64,000 nucleotides of DNA from Actinoplanes sichuanensis (GTDB taxonomy: Bacteria; Actinomycetota; Actinomycetes; Mycobacteriales; Micromonosporaceae): positions 868,001 through 932,000 of the forward strand of contig NZ_AP028461.1 of the NCBI RefSeq assembly GCF_033097365.1, written 5' to 3'. A program made the position numbers and the translations under genes. Shown in pieces: positions 33,541 to 40,903 of the stretch; position 1 is the first letter of the stretch; each line of letters starts with the position of its first letter. Under the pieces are notes generated by a model. That model was not told the DNA's origin. It saw only the letters and a program-made list of their open reading frames with translations, and searched no databases.

Positions 33541-34758
33541 ATGGGTGTTGCACTGGCCGGTCGCCGGCGTTTGATCTGGCTCGCCGTGGCGGTCGTCGTG
33601 CTCGCGTTGATCGCCTTCGGCGTGGTGCGTGCGCTGACGGCCGGCGCGGCGCAGGAGGAGTCGAAGGCGGCCGAGATCGTCGCGGCCGACAAGGGCGCGG
33701 TGACCACCGAGGTCGCCACCACCGGGACGCTGCAGGCGGCACAGACGCGCAGCCTGTCGTTCGCGGTGTCGGCCGAGGTGGAGACGGTCAAGGTGCGGGC
33801 CGGCAACACGGTGACCGCGGGACAGGTGCTGGCCACCGTCGACGACGGTGACGCGGCGGAGAAGGTCGACGACGCCACGACCACGCTGTCGGACGCCTAC
33901 GACGCGCTCGAGGACGCGGAGTCGGCCTCCACCACCACGACGTCCACCTCGGGCTGCAACGTGCCGGCGGCCTACACGTCCGTCGCGCCCAGCGCCTCGG
34001 TCTCGGCGTCCCCCTCGGCGTCGGCCTCCCCCTCCGCCACCGCATCACCGTCGCCTTCCAGGACGACGACCAAACCGCGTGCCACGGCCACCAAGACGAC
34101 CTGTGCCGCCTCCACCGGCGGCGGCTCCTCCTCCTCGCGCGGTGGCAGCTCCGGTGGAGACGCCATCCTCAGCGCTCAGCAGCGGGTCAACGCGGCCGAG
34201 GTGGCGCTGGAGGAGGCCGAGGAGAACCTGGCGGGCGCGACGATCAAGGCGCCGATCGCCGGGAAGATCATCTCGGTGAGCGGCAAGGTGGGCAGCACGG
34301 CCAAGTCCGGTTCCACCTTCATCACCCTGGCCGACATCTACGACATGCAGATCAGCGCCGACTTCCCGGAAGCCGACGCCGACCACCTGGAGGTCACCCA
34401 GAAGGCCGTGATCACCCTCGCCGACCGGCCCGGTGAGACGTTCGACGCGACCGTGGTGCAGGTCGACCCGGTCGGCACCAGCGACGGCACGCTCACCCGG
34501 TTCGGTGTGGTGCTGTCCTTCAACGACGCGCCGGACGAACTGCTCGTCGGGCAGAGCGCCAACGTCCGGGTGACGACCGGCAGCAAGGAGGATGTGCTGC
34601 GGGTGCCCAGTACGGCGGTGCACGATGTCTCCGGGGACAGCGGCACGGTCCTCAAGGACGGCGTGGAAACCCAGGTCAAGCTGGGGTTGCGCGGCGACCA
34701 GTACACCGAGATCGTCTCCGGGATCACCGAGGGCGACCAGGTGGCCAAGTCCTGGTAG
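33541..34758 (+). CDS. HlyD/MacA-like periplasmic adaptor protein 1
   Basis: 405 residues. A TM anchor (LIWLAVAVVVLALIAFGVV) is followed by a split biotinyl-lipoyl domain (LQAAQTRSLSFAVSAEVETV and later GATIKAPIAGKIISVSG). The coiled-coil arm is interrupted by a long Ser/Thr/Pro low-complexity insert (residues about 130-200) with two Cys. A beta-barrel (FITLADIYDMQISADFPEAD, LTRFGVVLSFNDAP) and a membrane-proximal domain follow. Gram-positive adaptors of this type work with MacB-like ABC exporters; the transporter lies 3.5 kb downstream. ATG 33541 is the first codon of the frame. It ends 60 bp before the response regulator gene. Confidence 0.85.
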   Translation: MGVALAGRRRLIWLAVAVVVLALIAFGVVRALTAGAAQEESKAAEIVAADKGAVTTEVATTGTLQAAQTRSLSFAVSAEVETVKVRAGNTVTAGQVLATVDDGDAAEKVDDATTTLSDAYDALEDAESASTTTTSTSGCNVPAAYTSVAPSASVSASPSASASPSATASPSPSRTTTKPRATATKTTCAASTGGGSSSSRGGSSGGDAILSAQQRVNAAEVALEEAEENLAGATIKAPIAGKIISVSGKVGSTAKSGSTFITLADIYDMQISADFPEADADHLEVTQKAVITLADRPGETFDATVVQVDPVGTSDGTLTRFGVVLSFNDAPDELLVGQSANVRVTTGSKEDVLRVPSTAVHDVSGDSGTVLKDGVETQVKLGLRGDQYTEIVSGITEGDQVAKSW

Positions 34759-34818
34759 GGCAGCATCCTCTCCACCCGTTCATAGGTCATTCAAAGAAAA
34801 CGCTGATAGTTCTGTACG

Positions 34819-35565
34819 GTGCTTTCCGAAACCCGAGGTCCCGTAACCCTCAGTGACGCCGCGGCCCGGCCCTTCCGGGTCCTGGTCGTCGACGACGAGC
34901 CGAACATCTCCGCGTTGCTCAGCGCGACGCTGCGGCTGGTCGCCTTCGACGTCCGGGTGGCCGAGACCGGGCACGGCGCCCTCGTGGCGGTGCAGGAGTT
35001 CGAGCCGGATCTGATCGTCCTGGACGTGATGCTCCCGGACGTCGACGGGATCGAGGTGGCACGGCGGCTGCGGGCCGCCGGTCACCGGGTTCCGGTCCTG
35101 TTCCTCACCGCCCGTGACGCGGTGGAGGATCGCATCCTGGGGCTGTCAGCCGGCGCGGACGACTATGTCACCAAGCCGTTCAGTCTCGAGGAGGTCGTGC
35201 TACGGATACGCGCGATCCTGCGCCGCAGCCAACCGGAGGAGCCGCAAGAGGACACCGGGGTGCTGCGTTACGCGGACCTGGAACTGGACGAGGACGCGCA
35301 CGAGGTGCGGCGCTCGGGCCGGCTGATCGAGCTGTCCCCGACCGAGTTCAACCTGCTGCGGTACCTGATGATCAACGCGGGCCGGGTGGTCAGCAAGGCA
35401 CAGATCCTGGACCGGGTGTGGAAGTACGACTTCGGCGGCGACGGTCGCATCGTGGAGTCCTACGTCTACTACCTGCGCCGAAAGATCGACAAGACCGATC
35501 CGCCGCTGATCCACACGGTGCGGGGAGTGGGGTACGCGCTGAGGCTGCCCCGGGCCGAGGATTGA
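34819..35565 (+). CDS. OmpR/PhoB-family response regulator of the export cluster
   Basis: 248 residues. The receiver shows VVDDEPN, phospho-acceptor Asp69 in VLDVMLPDVDG and Lys in DYVTKPFSL; the winged helix carries LSPTEFNLLRYLMINAGRVV and YVYYLRRKIDKTDPPLIHTV. The N-terminus is about 18 residues longer than usual if GTG 34819 is used; GATAGT 8 nt upstream supports a leaderless start there. The next gene overlaps by TTGA and encodes its kinase. It sits between the two adaptor genes, and a common CTCCCAGGT motif before both of them is a plausible target. Confidence 0.9.
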   Translation: MLSETRGPVTLSDAAARPFRVLVVDDEPNISALLSATLRLVAFDVRVAETGHGALVAVQEFEPDLIVLDVMLPDVDGIEVARRLRAAGHRVPVLFLTARDAVEDRILGLSAGADDYVTKPFSLEEVVLRIRAILRRSQPEEPQEDTGVLRYADLELDEDAHEVRRSGRLIELSPTEFNLLRYLMINAGRVVSKAQILDRVWKYDFGGDGRIVESYVYYLRRKIDKTDPPLIHTVRGVGYALRLPRAED

Positions 35566-37001
35566 TCCCCTGGCGTTACTGGACTCTCAAATCCAGGCTG
35601 GTCCTGGTGGTCGGGGTGCTCTCCGGGGTGGCGCTGATCGTCGCCAACGTGGTCGGCGTGCTGCTCATCCAGCGCTACCTGGAAGACCGCATCGACGAGC
35701 AGTTGATCGGCATCAGCCGTCCGATGGCGGAGTTCTCGCCCAGCCCGAACGGCGGTTTCGTCCCGCGCGGCGGCCGTGGCCGGGGCATCGGGCCGGACCA
35801 GGTCATCTACTTCATCGGCGCGGACGGGGCGCTGGACACCACCCGCAGCGATTCGGCGAGTGACGTGCGCCCGGCGGTGCCGTCCCTGGAGGAGACGGCC
35901 GCACGGGCCGTCACGCGCACGCCGTACACGGTCTCGACCGTGGACGGCGCGGACTGGCGGATGATCGCCGTCGAGCGCGCCGACAGCGGATCGTTCGCGG
36001 TGATCGGCACGTCGCTGGACGAGGTCGAACAGACCACCCAACAGCTGATGCTGATCGACGCCGGCGTCCTGATGCTGGTGCTGACCGCGCTGGCCTTCGG
36101 CGCCGCGTTCGTGGTGCGGATCGGGTTGCGGCCGCTCACCGAGATGGAGGCGGTCGCCGCGGACATCTCCGGCGGCAACCTGTCCGGCCGGGTGCCCGGC
36201 ACCGACCCGCACACCGAACCCGGCCGCCTCGGTCTCGCCCTGAACGCGATGCTCACCCGGATCGAGGGGGAGGTCGACGCGCGTACCGCCTCCGAACACC
36301 GGCTGCGGCAGTTCGTCGCGGACGCCTCGCACGAGCTGCGTACCCCGCTGACCTCGATCCGCGGCTGGGCCGAGTTGTACCGGCGCGGCGGCGCGCCGCC
36401 CGGAGCGCAGTTGGACGAGACGATGGGCCGGATCGAGGCCGAGTCGGCGCGGATGGCGGTCCTGGTCGAGGACCTGCTGCGACTGGCCCGGATGGACCAG
36501 CACCGCACCCTCGACCTGCGCCGGATCGACCTGCTGGAGATCGCCGCCGACACCATCCGCGACGCGCACGCCCGGATGCCCGGCCGTCAGGTGCTGCTCG
36601 CCGGACTCAGCGACGAGGAGGACACCTTCGAACCGGCCACCGTGCTCGGCGACGACCACGGGTTGCGGCAGGTGGCGACGAACCTGGTGGCCAACGCGCT
36701 GAACCACACCCCGGCCGGCACCACGGTGACGGTCCGGGTCGGGCTGGACGGCGACGAGGCGGTGCTCGCGGTGTGTGACGACGGTCCCGGTGTGCCGCCG
36801 GAACACGCAGCCCGCGTCTTCGAACGGCTCTACCGGGCCGATTCGAGTCGGTCCCGGGCCAAGGGCGGCGGTTCCGGACTGGGCCTGGCCATCGTGGCGG
36901 CCATCGTGCAGCAGCACGGCGGCCGGGTGGAGTTGCGGGACACCCCGGGCGGCGGCGCCACGTTCCGTGTGGCGTTGCCTGCGGTCGGTGACTCCGGGTG
37001 A
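35562..37001 (+). CDS. sensor histidine kinase of the export cluster (TTG start)
   Basis: 479 residues. TM1 LVLVVGVLSGVALIVANVVG, an extracellular loop of about 125 residues with a Gly/Arg-rich stretch (GGFVPRGGRGRGIGPD), TM2 LIDAGVLMLVLTALAFGAAF, a HAMP domain, HisKA ADASHELRTPLTSIRGW with His near 257, and an HATPase domain (NLVANALNHTP, CDDGPGVPP, GGGSGLGLAIVAAI). No ATG or GTG is available near the expected N-terminus; TTG 35562, overlapping the regulator stop as TTGA, gives MIPWRYWTLKSRL, the standard opening. Coupled translation ensures kinase and regulator are made together. Its ligand is probably extracellular. Confidence 0.9.
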   Translation: MIPWRYWTLKSRLVLVVGVLSGVALIVANVVGVLLIQRYLEDRIDEQLIGISRPMAEFSPSPNGGFVPRGGRGRGIGPDQVIYFIGADGALDTTRSDSASDVRPAVPSLEETAARAVTRTPYTVSTVDGADWRMIAVERADSGSFAVIGTSLDEVEQTTQQLMLIDAGVLMLVLTALAFGAAFVVRIGLRPLTEMEAVAADISGGNLSGRVPGTDPHTEPGRLGLALNAMLTRIEGEVDARTASEHRLRQFVADASHELRTPLTSIRGWAELYRRGGAPPGAQLDETMGRIEAESARMAVLVEDLLRLARMDQHRTLDLRRIDLLEIAADTIRDAHARMPGRQVLLAGLSDEEDTFEPATVLGDDHGLRQVATNLVANALNHTPAGTTVTVRVGLDGDEAVLAVCDDGPGVPPEHAARVFERLYRADSSRSRAKGGGSGLGLAIVAAIVQQHGGRVELRDTPGGGATFRVALPAVGDSG

Positions 37002-37014
37002 GGTTTTGAGGTGG

Positions 37015-37023
37015 CTCCCAGGT
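37015..37023 (+). promoter_or_regulatory. CTCCCAGGT motif upstream of adaptor gene 2
   Basis: Identical to the motif at 33488-33496 and at almost the same distance (43 nt) from the ATG at 37067. TGAGGT direct repeats lie just upstream. Confidence 0.45.
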
Positions 37024-37066
37024 TGCGCCGAAGCTCCTCATAGCCCGTAGCTCCAGAGTGTGCGCC

Positions 37067-38281
37067 ATGAAGGTACGTCTGAGCCGCCACCCGTCGTTGG
37101 TGGTCAACGCCGTGATCGGCGTAGTGCTCGTCGCCGGGGCCTATACGGTGTACGAGACATTTTCCGGGACCGACGACGGGGCGACGGCCGCGACGGCCGC
37201 CGAGCGGACTGTCACCGTCCAGCAGGGCACGGTCACCAAGACCGCGACCGCGGACGGCACGCTGGAGAGCGCCAGCACCGCCAGCGCCACCTTCGAGACC
37301 AGCGGCACGGTCACCTCGATCAGCGTGAAGGTCGGTGACAAGGTCAAGAAGGGCCAGGTCCTGGCCAAGGTCGACCCGGCCGCCGCCCAGCGCTCCCTGG
37401 ACGCCGCCGAGGCCGACCTGGACGCCGCCCAGGACGCGCTGGACCGGGCCGAGGACGCCGGTTCGGACACCTCCGACGCCGAGAACCAGGTGACCGAGGC
37501 GAACCTCGCGGTCGACGAGGCCGAGGCGGCGGTCGAGGGCACCACACTGACCGCCCCGATGGCCGGCACCGTCACCGCGGTCAACGGCACGCTCGGCGGC
37601 TCGGCCTCCGGAAGCAGCTCGTCCAGCTCGTCGTCCGGCTCCTCCGGCGGCGGCTCTCAGGGCGGCGGCTCCAGCAGTTCGTCGACATCGAGCAGCAGCA
37701 GCAGCGGCTTCGTCGAGATCGCCGACCTCACTAAGATGCAGGTGTCGGCCAGTTTCGCCGAGGCCGACGCGACGAGCCTCAAGGACGGCCAGGTCGCCAC
37801 GGTCACCTGGAACGCGTTGAGCGGCACCTCGCAGAGTGCCAAGGTGGCCGCCATCGACCCGTCCGCGACCACGTCCAACAGCGTGGTCACCTACGGCGTC
37901 ACGCTCACCCTGGACAAGGTGCCCACCGGCGCCAAGGTCGGCCAGACGGTCTCGGTCTCGGTCACCACCGGCTCCAAGGAGAACGTCGTCCTGGTCAACG
38001 CGGCCGCGATCACCACGGTCGGCAACCGGCACACGGTCACCGTGGTCGCCAACGGCGTCCAGGAGAACCGGTCGGTGGAGATCGGCCTGGAGGGCGACAG
38101 CGCGACCGAGGTCACCTCCGGGCTCACCGCGGGCGAGCAGGTCGTCGTCAAGACCACCTCGACGAGTACGGGCAGCGGCACCCAGCAGGGCGGCGGATTC
38201 CCCGGTGGCGGCACCGGGTTCGGCGGCGGTGGCTTCAACGGTGGCGGCGCTGCTCCCGGTGGCGGTGGGAGGACCCGATGA
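37067..38281 (+). CDS. HlyD/MacA-like periplasmic adaptor protein 2
   Basis: 404 residues. TM anchor SLVVNAVIGVVLVAGAYTVY; lipoyl half SGTVTSISVKVGDKVKKGQV; an alanine-rich coiled-coil arm (AAQRSLDAAEADLDAAQDAL); second lipoyl half GTTLTAPMAGTVTAVNG; a poly-Ser/Gly insert; then beta-barrel and C-terminal domains (VEIADLTKMQVSASFAEAD, TVTVVANGVQENRSVEIGL). The tail is Gly-rich with GGGFPGGGTGFGGGGFNGGG. ATG 37067 is used; GTG 37058 is an alternative. The next gene, an ABC ATPase, overlaps by ATGA, so this adaptor is the direct partner of the MacB-like transporter. The Gly tail resembles that of neighbouring proteins and may mediate assembly. Confidence 0.87.
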   Translation: MKVRLSRHPSLVVNAVIGVVLVAGAYTVYETFSGTDDGATAATAAERTVTVQQGTVTKTATADGTLESASTASATFETSGTVTSISVKVGDKVKKGQVLAKVDPAAAQRSLDAAEADLDAAQDALDRAEDAGSDTSDAENQVTEANLAVDEAEAAVEGTTLTAPMAGTVTAVNGTLGGSASGSSSSSSSSGSSGGGSQGGGSSSSSTSSSSSSGFVEIADLTKMQVSASFAEADATSLKDGQVATVTWNALSGTSQSAKVAAIDPSATTSNSVVTYGVTLTLDKVPTGAKVGQTVSVSVTTGSKENVVLVNAAAITTVGNRHTVTVVANGVQENRSVEIGLEGDSATEVTSGLTAGEQVVVKTTSTSTGSGTQQGGGFPGGGTGFGGGGFNGGGAAPGGGGRTR

Positions 38282-39042
38282 ACAAGCCGGTCCTGCAGGT
38301 CACCGACCTGAAGAAGATCTACGGCCAGGGCGAGGCGACCGTGCACGCGCTGCGCGGGGTGTCCGCCACCGTGCACCGCGGCGACTACGTGGCCATCATG
38401 GGTTCGTCCGGTTCCGGCAAGTCGACCCTGATGAACATCCTCGGCGCGCTCGACATCCCCACCTCCGGGCAGTACCTGCTGGACGGCGTGGACGTGAGCA
38501 AGCTGTCCGACGGGCAGTTGGCGCTCGCCCGGAACCGGCTCATCGGGTTCATCTTCCAGTCGTTCAACCTCATCCCGCGTACGACCGCGGTGGCCAACGT
38601 GGAGCTGCCGCTGGCGTACGCCGGGGTGAAGCCGAAGGAGCGCCGTCGGCGCGCCATGGAGGCCCTCGACGTGGTCGGCCTGGCCGACCGTGGCGGCCAC
38701 GAGCCCAACCAGCTCTCCGGCGGCCAGCAGCAGCGTGTCGCGGTGGCCCGGGCCCTGGTCACCGAACCGGCCCTGCTGCTCGCCGACGAACCGACCGGCA
38801 ACCTGGACTCCAAGTCGACCGACGACGTGCTGCAGGTCTTCGACGACCTGAGCACGGCCGGCCGGACCATCGTGATCATCACGCACGAGGACGAGGTCGG
38901 CGCCCGCGCCAAGCGGCTGATCCGCCTGGTCGACGGCTCGATCGTCACCGACGTACGGCAGTCCCCGATCCACCTGCCCCCGGTCGGGGCCCATCACAAG
39001 GTGCAGGGCCGGGCGATGGTGGGAGGGCGTCACACACTGTGA
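38278..39042 (+). CDS. MacB/LolD-like ABC transporter ATP-binding protein
   Basis: 254 residues. Walker A GSSGSGKST (42-50), Q-loop FIFQSFNLIPRTTAVANVEL, signature LSGGQQQRVAVARAL near 148, Walker B LLLADEPTGNLDS and H-loop IITHEDEV. The MGSSGSGKSTLMNILGALD and FNLIPR segments are characteristic of the MacB/LolD class. A C-terminal extension of about 25 residues (SPIHLPPVGAHHKVQGRAMV) is unusual for this class. Its start overlaps the adaptor stop (ATGA) and its stop overlaps the permease start (GTGA), so the three are one tightly coupled operon. Confidence 0.93.
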   Translation: MNKPVLQVTDLKKIYGQGEATVHALRGVSATVHRGDYVAIMGSSGSGKSTLMNILGALDIPTSGQYLLDGVDVSKLSDGQLALARNRLIGFIFQSFNLIPRTTAVANVELPLAYAGVKPKERRRRAMEALDVVGLADRGGHEPNQLSGGQQQRVAVARALVTEPALLLADEPTGNLDSKSTDDVLQVFDDLSTAGRTIVIITHEDEVGARAKRLIRLVDGSIVTDVRQSPIHLPPVGAHHKVQGRAMVGGRHTL

Positions 39043-40241
39043 ACTTCTTCGAGGTAGTCCGCTTCTCGCTGCGCGGCCTGTCGGCCAACAAGTTGCGCTC
39101 CGCCCTGACCATGCTCGGCATCCTGATCGGTGTCGCCGCGGTCATCCTGCTGGTGGCGGTCGGTAACGGCTCGGCCAAGGCGATCAGCGACCGGATCGAG
39201 GCGCTCGGCACCAACACCATCACCGTGATGAGCACCGGCCGCGGCGGATCCAGCAGCACCGCGCTCACCAAGGACATGGCCGACGCACTGGTCGACCCGG
39301 AGCTGGCGCCGGACGTCAAGTCGGTGTCGCCGGTGGTCAGCTCGTCGTCGGCGACGATGACCTACGAGGGCACCGACCACTCGGTGGCCACGTTCGTCGG
39401 CACCACCCCGTCCTGGTTCGCCGCGTCCACCACCCCGGTCGGGCGGGGCTCGGCGTTCAGCGCGGACGACGTCGACCAGGGCCGGCGGGTGGTGGTGATC
39501 GGGCAGACCGTGGCCGAGGAACTCTTCCCCGGCGTCGACCCGATCGACAAGCAGGTCACCGTGGGCGGCGCGCTGTTCACCATCGTCGGGGTGCTGGCGG
39601 AGAAGAGCTCCACCGGCTTCAACGACTCCAACGACACCGCGGTCGCCCCGCTCACCGCGGTGCAGCAGGTGCTCACCGGGTACGGCGCGCTCACCTCGAT
39701 CATCGTGGAGGCCGCCGACCCCGAAAAGGTGGACGCCGCCCAGTCCGAGGTGTCCACGATCCTCAACCAGAAGCTGGACGTCGACTCGTCGTCGAGCAGC
39801 ACCCCGTACCGGATCCAGAACGCGTCCTCGCTGCTGGAGACCCAGACCGAGACCGCCGACACGTTCACCACCCTGCTCGGGGCGGTGGCCGCGATCAGCC
39901 TGCTCGTCGGCGGCATCGGCATCACCAACATCATGCTCGTCACGGTGACCGAGCGGACCCGGGAGATCGGCATCCGCAAGGCCCTCGGCGCGCCCCGCCG
40001 GGTCATCCTGACCCAGTTCCTGATCGAGGCGAGTCTGTTGAGTGTGCTGGGCGGCGCCCTCGGGGTGGCCGCCGCCCTGATCGGGAGCCAGTTCGAGATC
40101 GTCGGCGTGAAACCGGTGATCGTGCCCAGTTCGATCGGATACGCCGTCGGCGTGTCCATCGCGATCGGCCTGTTCTTCGGCGGCCTGCCCGCCGCCCGCG
40201 CCGCCCGACTGCGTCCCATCGACGCGCTGCGCTACGAGTGA
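39039..40241 (+). CDS. MacB-like ABC transporter permease (FtsX-type)
   Basis: 400 residues with four transmembrane helices: TM1 LRSALTMLGILIGVAAVILL at the N-terminus, then a large extracytoplasmic MacB-type periplasmic core domain (residues about 45-270), then three helices in the FtsX domain (AVAAISLLVGGIGITNIMLV, VTERTREIGIRKALGAPRRV, LLSVLGGALGVAAALIGSQF) and a final helix before PAARAARLRPIDALRYE, the conserved C-terminal signature. GTG 39039 overlaps the ATPase stop. Mechanotransmission export of a peptide, lipid or antibiotic across the membrane is expected from MacB. Confidence 0.93.
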   Translation: MNFFEVVRFSLRGLSANKLRSALTMLGILIGVAAVILLVAVGNGSAKAISDRIEALGTNTITVMSTGRGGSSSTALTKDMADALVDPELAPDVKSVSPVVSSSSATMTYEGTDHSVATFVGTTPSWFAASTTPVGRGSAFSADDVDQGRRVVVIGQTVAEELFPGVDPIDKQVTVGGALFTIVGVLAEKSSTGFNDSNDTAVAPLTAVQQVLTGYGALTSIIVEAADPEKVDAAQSEVSTILNQKLDVDSSSSSTPYRIQNASSLLETQTETADTFTTLLGAVAAISLLVGGIGITNIMLVTVTERTREIGIRKALGAPRRVILTQFLIEASLLSVLGGALGVAAALIGSQFEIVGVKPVIVPSSIGYAVGVSIAIGLFFGGLPAARAARLRPIDALRYE

Positions 40242-40251
40242 GGACCCAGCA

Positions 40252-40815
40252 ATGACGACGATGAACGACGAGACCGCGATCATCAGCAAGATCGAGGAAC
40301 CGGACCGCGACGGCCTCTCCGCCGAACTGGCGGCGGCCGCGCCGAAGAAGTGGTGGAACAAGGGCACCGTCGGCCTCGGGGTCGCGGTGCTGCTGATGGG
40401 CGGTTTCCTCGGCGGAGTACAGGCGCAGAAGCAGTGGGGGACGAGTAGCACGAGCACGGCGGCCAGCGGATTCCCCGGCGGCGGCGGGATGCGGGGGAGC
40501 GGTGGTGGCGGCAACTTCCCGGGCGGCCTCAGCGCGAGCGGCGCCCCGGGTGGCTTCGGCGGCCAGGGCTCGACCACCACCACGGACGCCGCGGCGGGCA
40601 CCACCGGGAAGGTCAAGCTGGTCAACGGCAAGACCATCTATGTGGAGACCGAGGACGGCACGGTCGTCACCGTGAAGACCGACGGATCGACCACCGTCAA
40701 CACCGCGACGAAGGGCAAGCTCGCCGACGTCAAGGCCGGTCAATCGATCACCGTCGAGGGCGCGACCGCCGACGACGGCTCGGTCACCGCCACCCGGGTG
40801 ACCGCCACGAAATGA
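40252..40815 (+). CDS. membrane-anchored DUF5666-like protein of the export cluster
   Basis: 187 residues. A cytoplasmic N-terminus (about 30 residues), one TM helix (KGTVGLGVAVLLMGGFLGGV), a Gly-rich low-complexity linker (SGFPGGGGMRGSGGGGNFPG) and a beta-rich C-terminus, KVKLVNGKTIYVETEDGTVV then GQSITVEGATADDGSVTATR, resembling DUF5666/OB-like lipoprotein domains. It begins 10 bp after the permease stop with AGGACCC upstream, so it belongs to the operon. The FPGGGG motif is shared with adaptor 2 and the Gly-rich lipoprotein. Possibly an extracellular accessory or a structural partner; function unknown. Confidence 0.75.
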   Translation: MTTMNDETAIISKIEEPDRDGLSAELAAAAPKKWWNKGTVGLGVAVLLMGGFLGGVQAQKQWGTSSTSTAASGFPGGGGMRGSGGGGNFPGGLSASGAPGGFGGQGSTTTTDAAAGTTGKVKLVNGKTIYVETEDGTVVTVKTDGSTTVNTATKGKLADVKAGQSITVEGATADDGSVTATRVTATK

Positions 40816-40903
40816 CCCAGGTGTGACATACCCGCGAACTTATTGATGGGTGTGCGTCTCTGTTCCTAGGCTGACCACTTCAGATCTAGGGGGTGAGAGC
40901 CAA

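Noticed and set aside
32554..33574. Plus-strand frames opposite the Gly-rich lipoprotein
   Set aside because: They consist of Gly/Ala/Pro codon shadows of the repetitive lipoprotein; no start signal.
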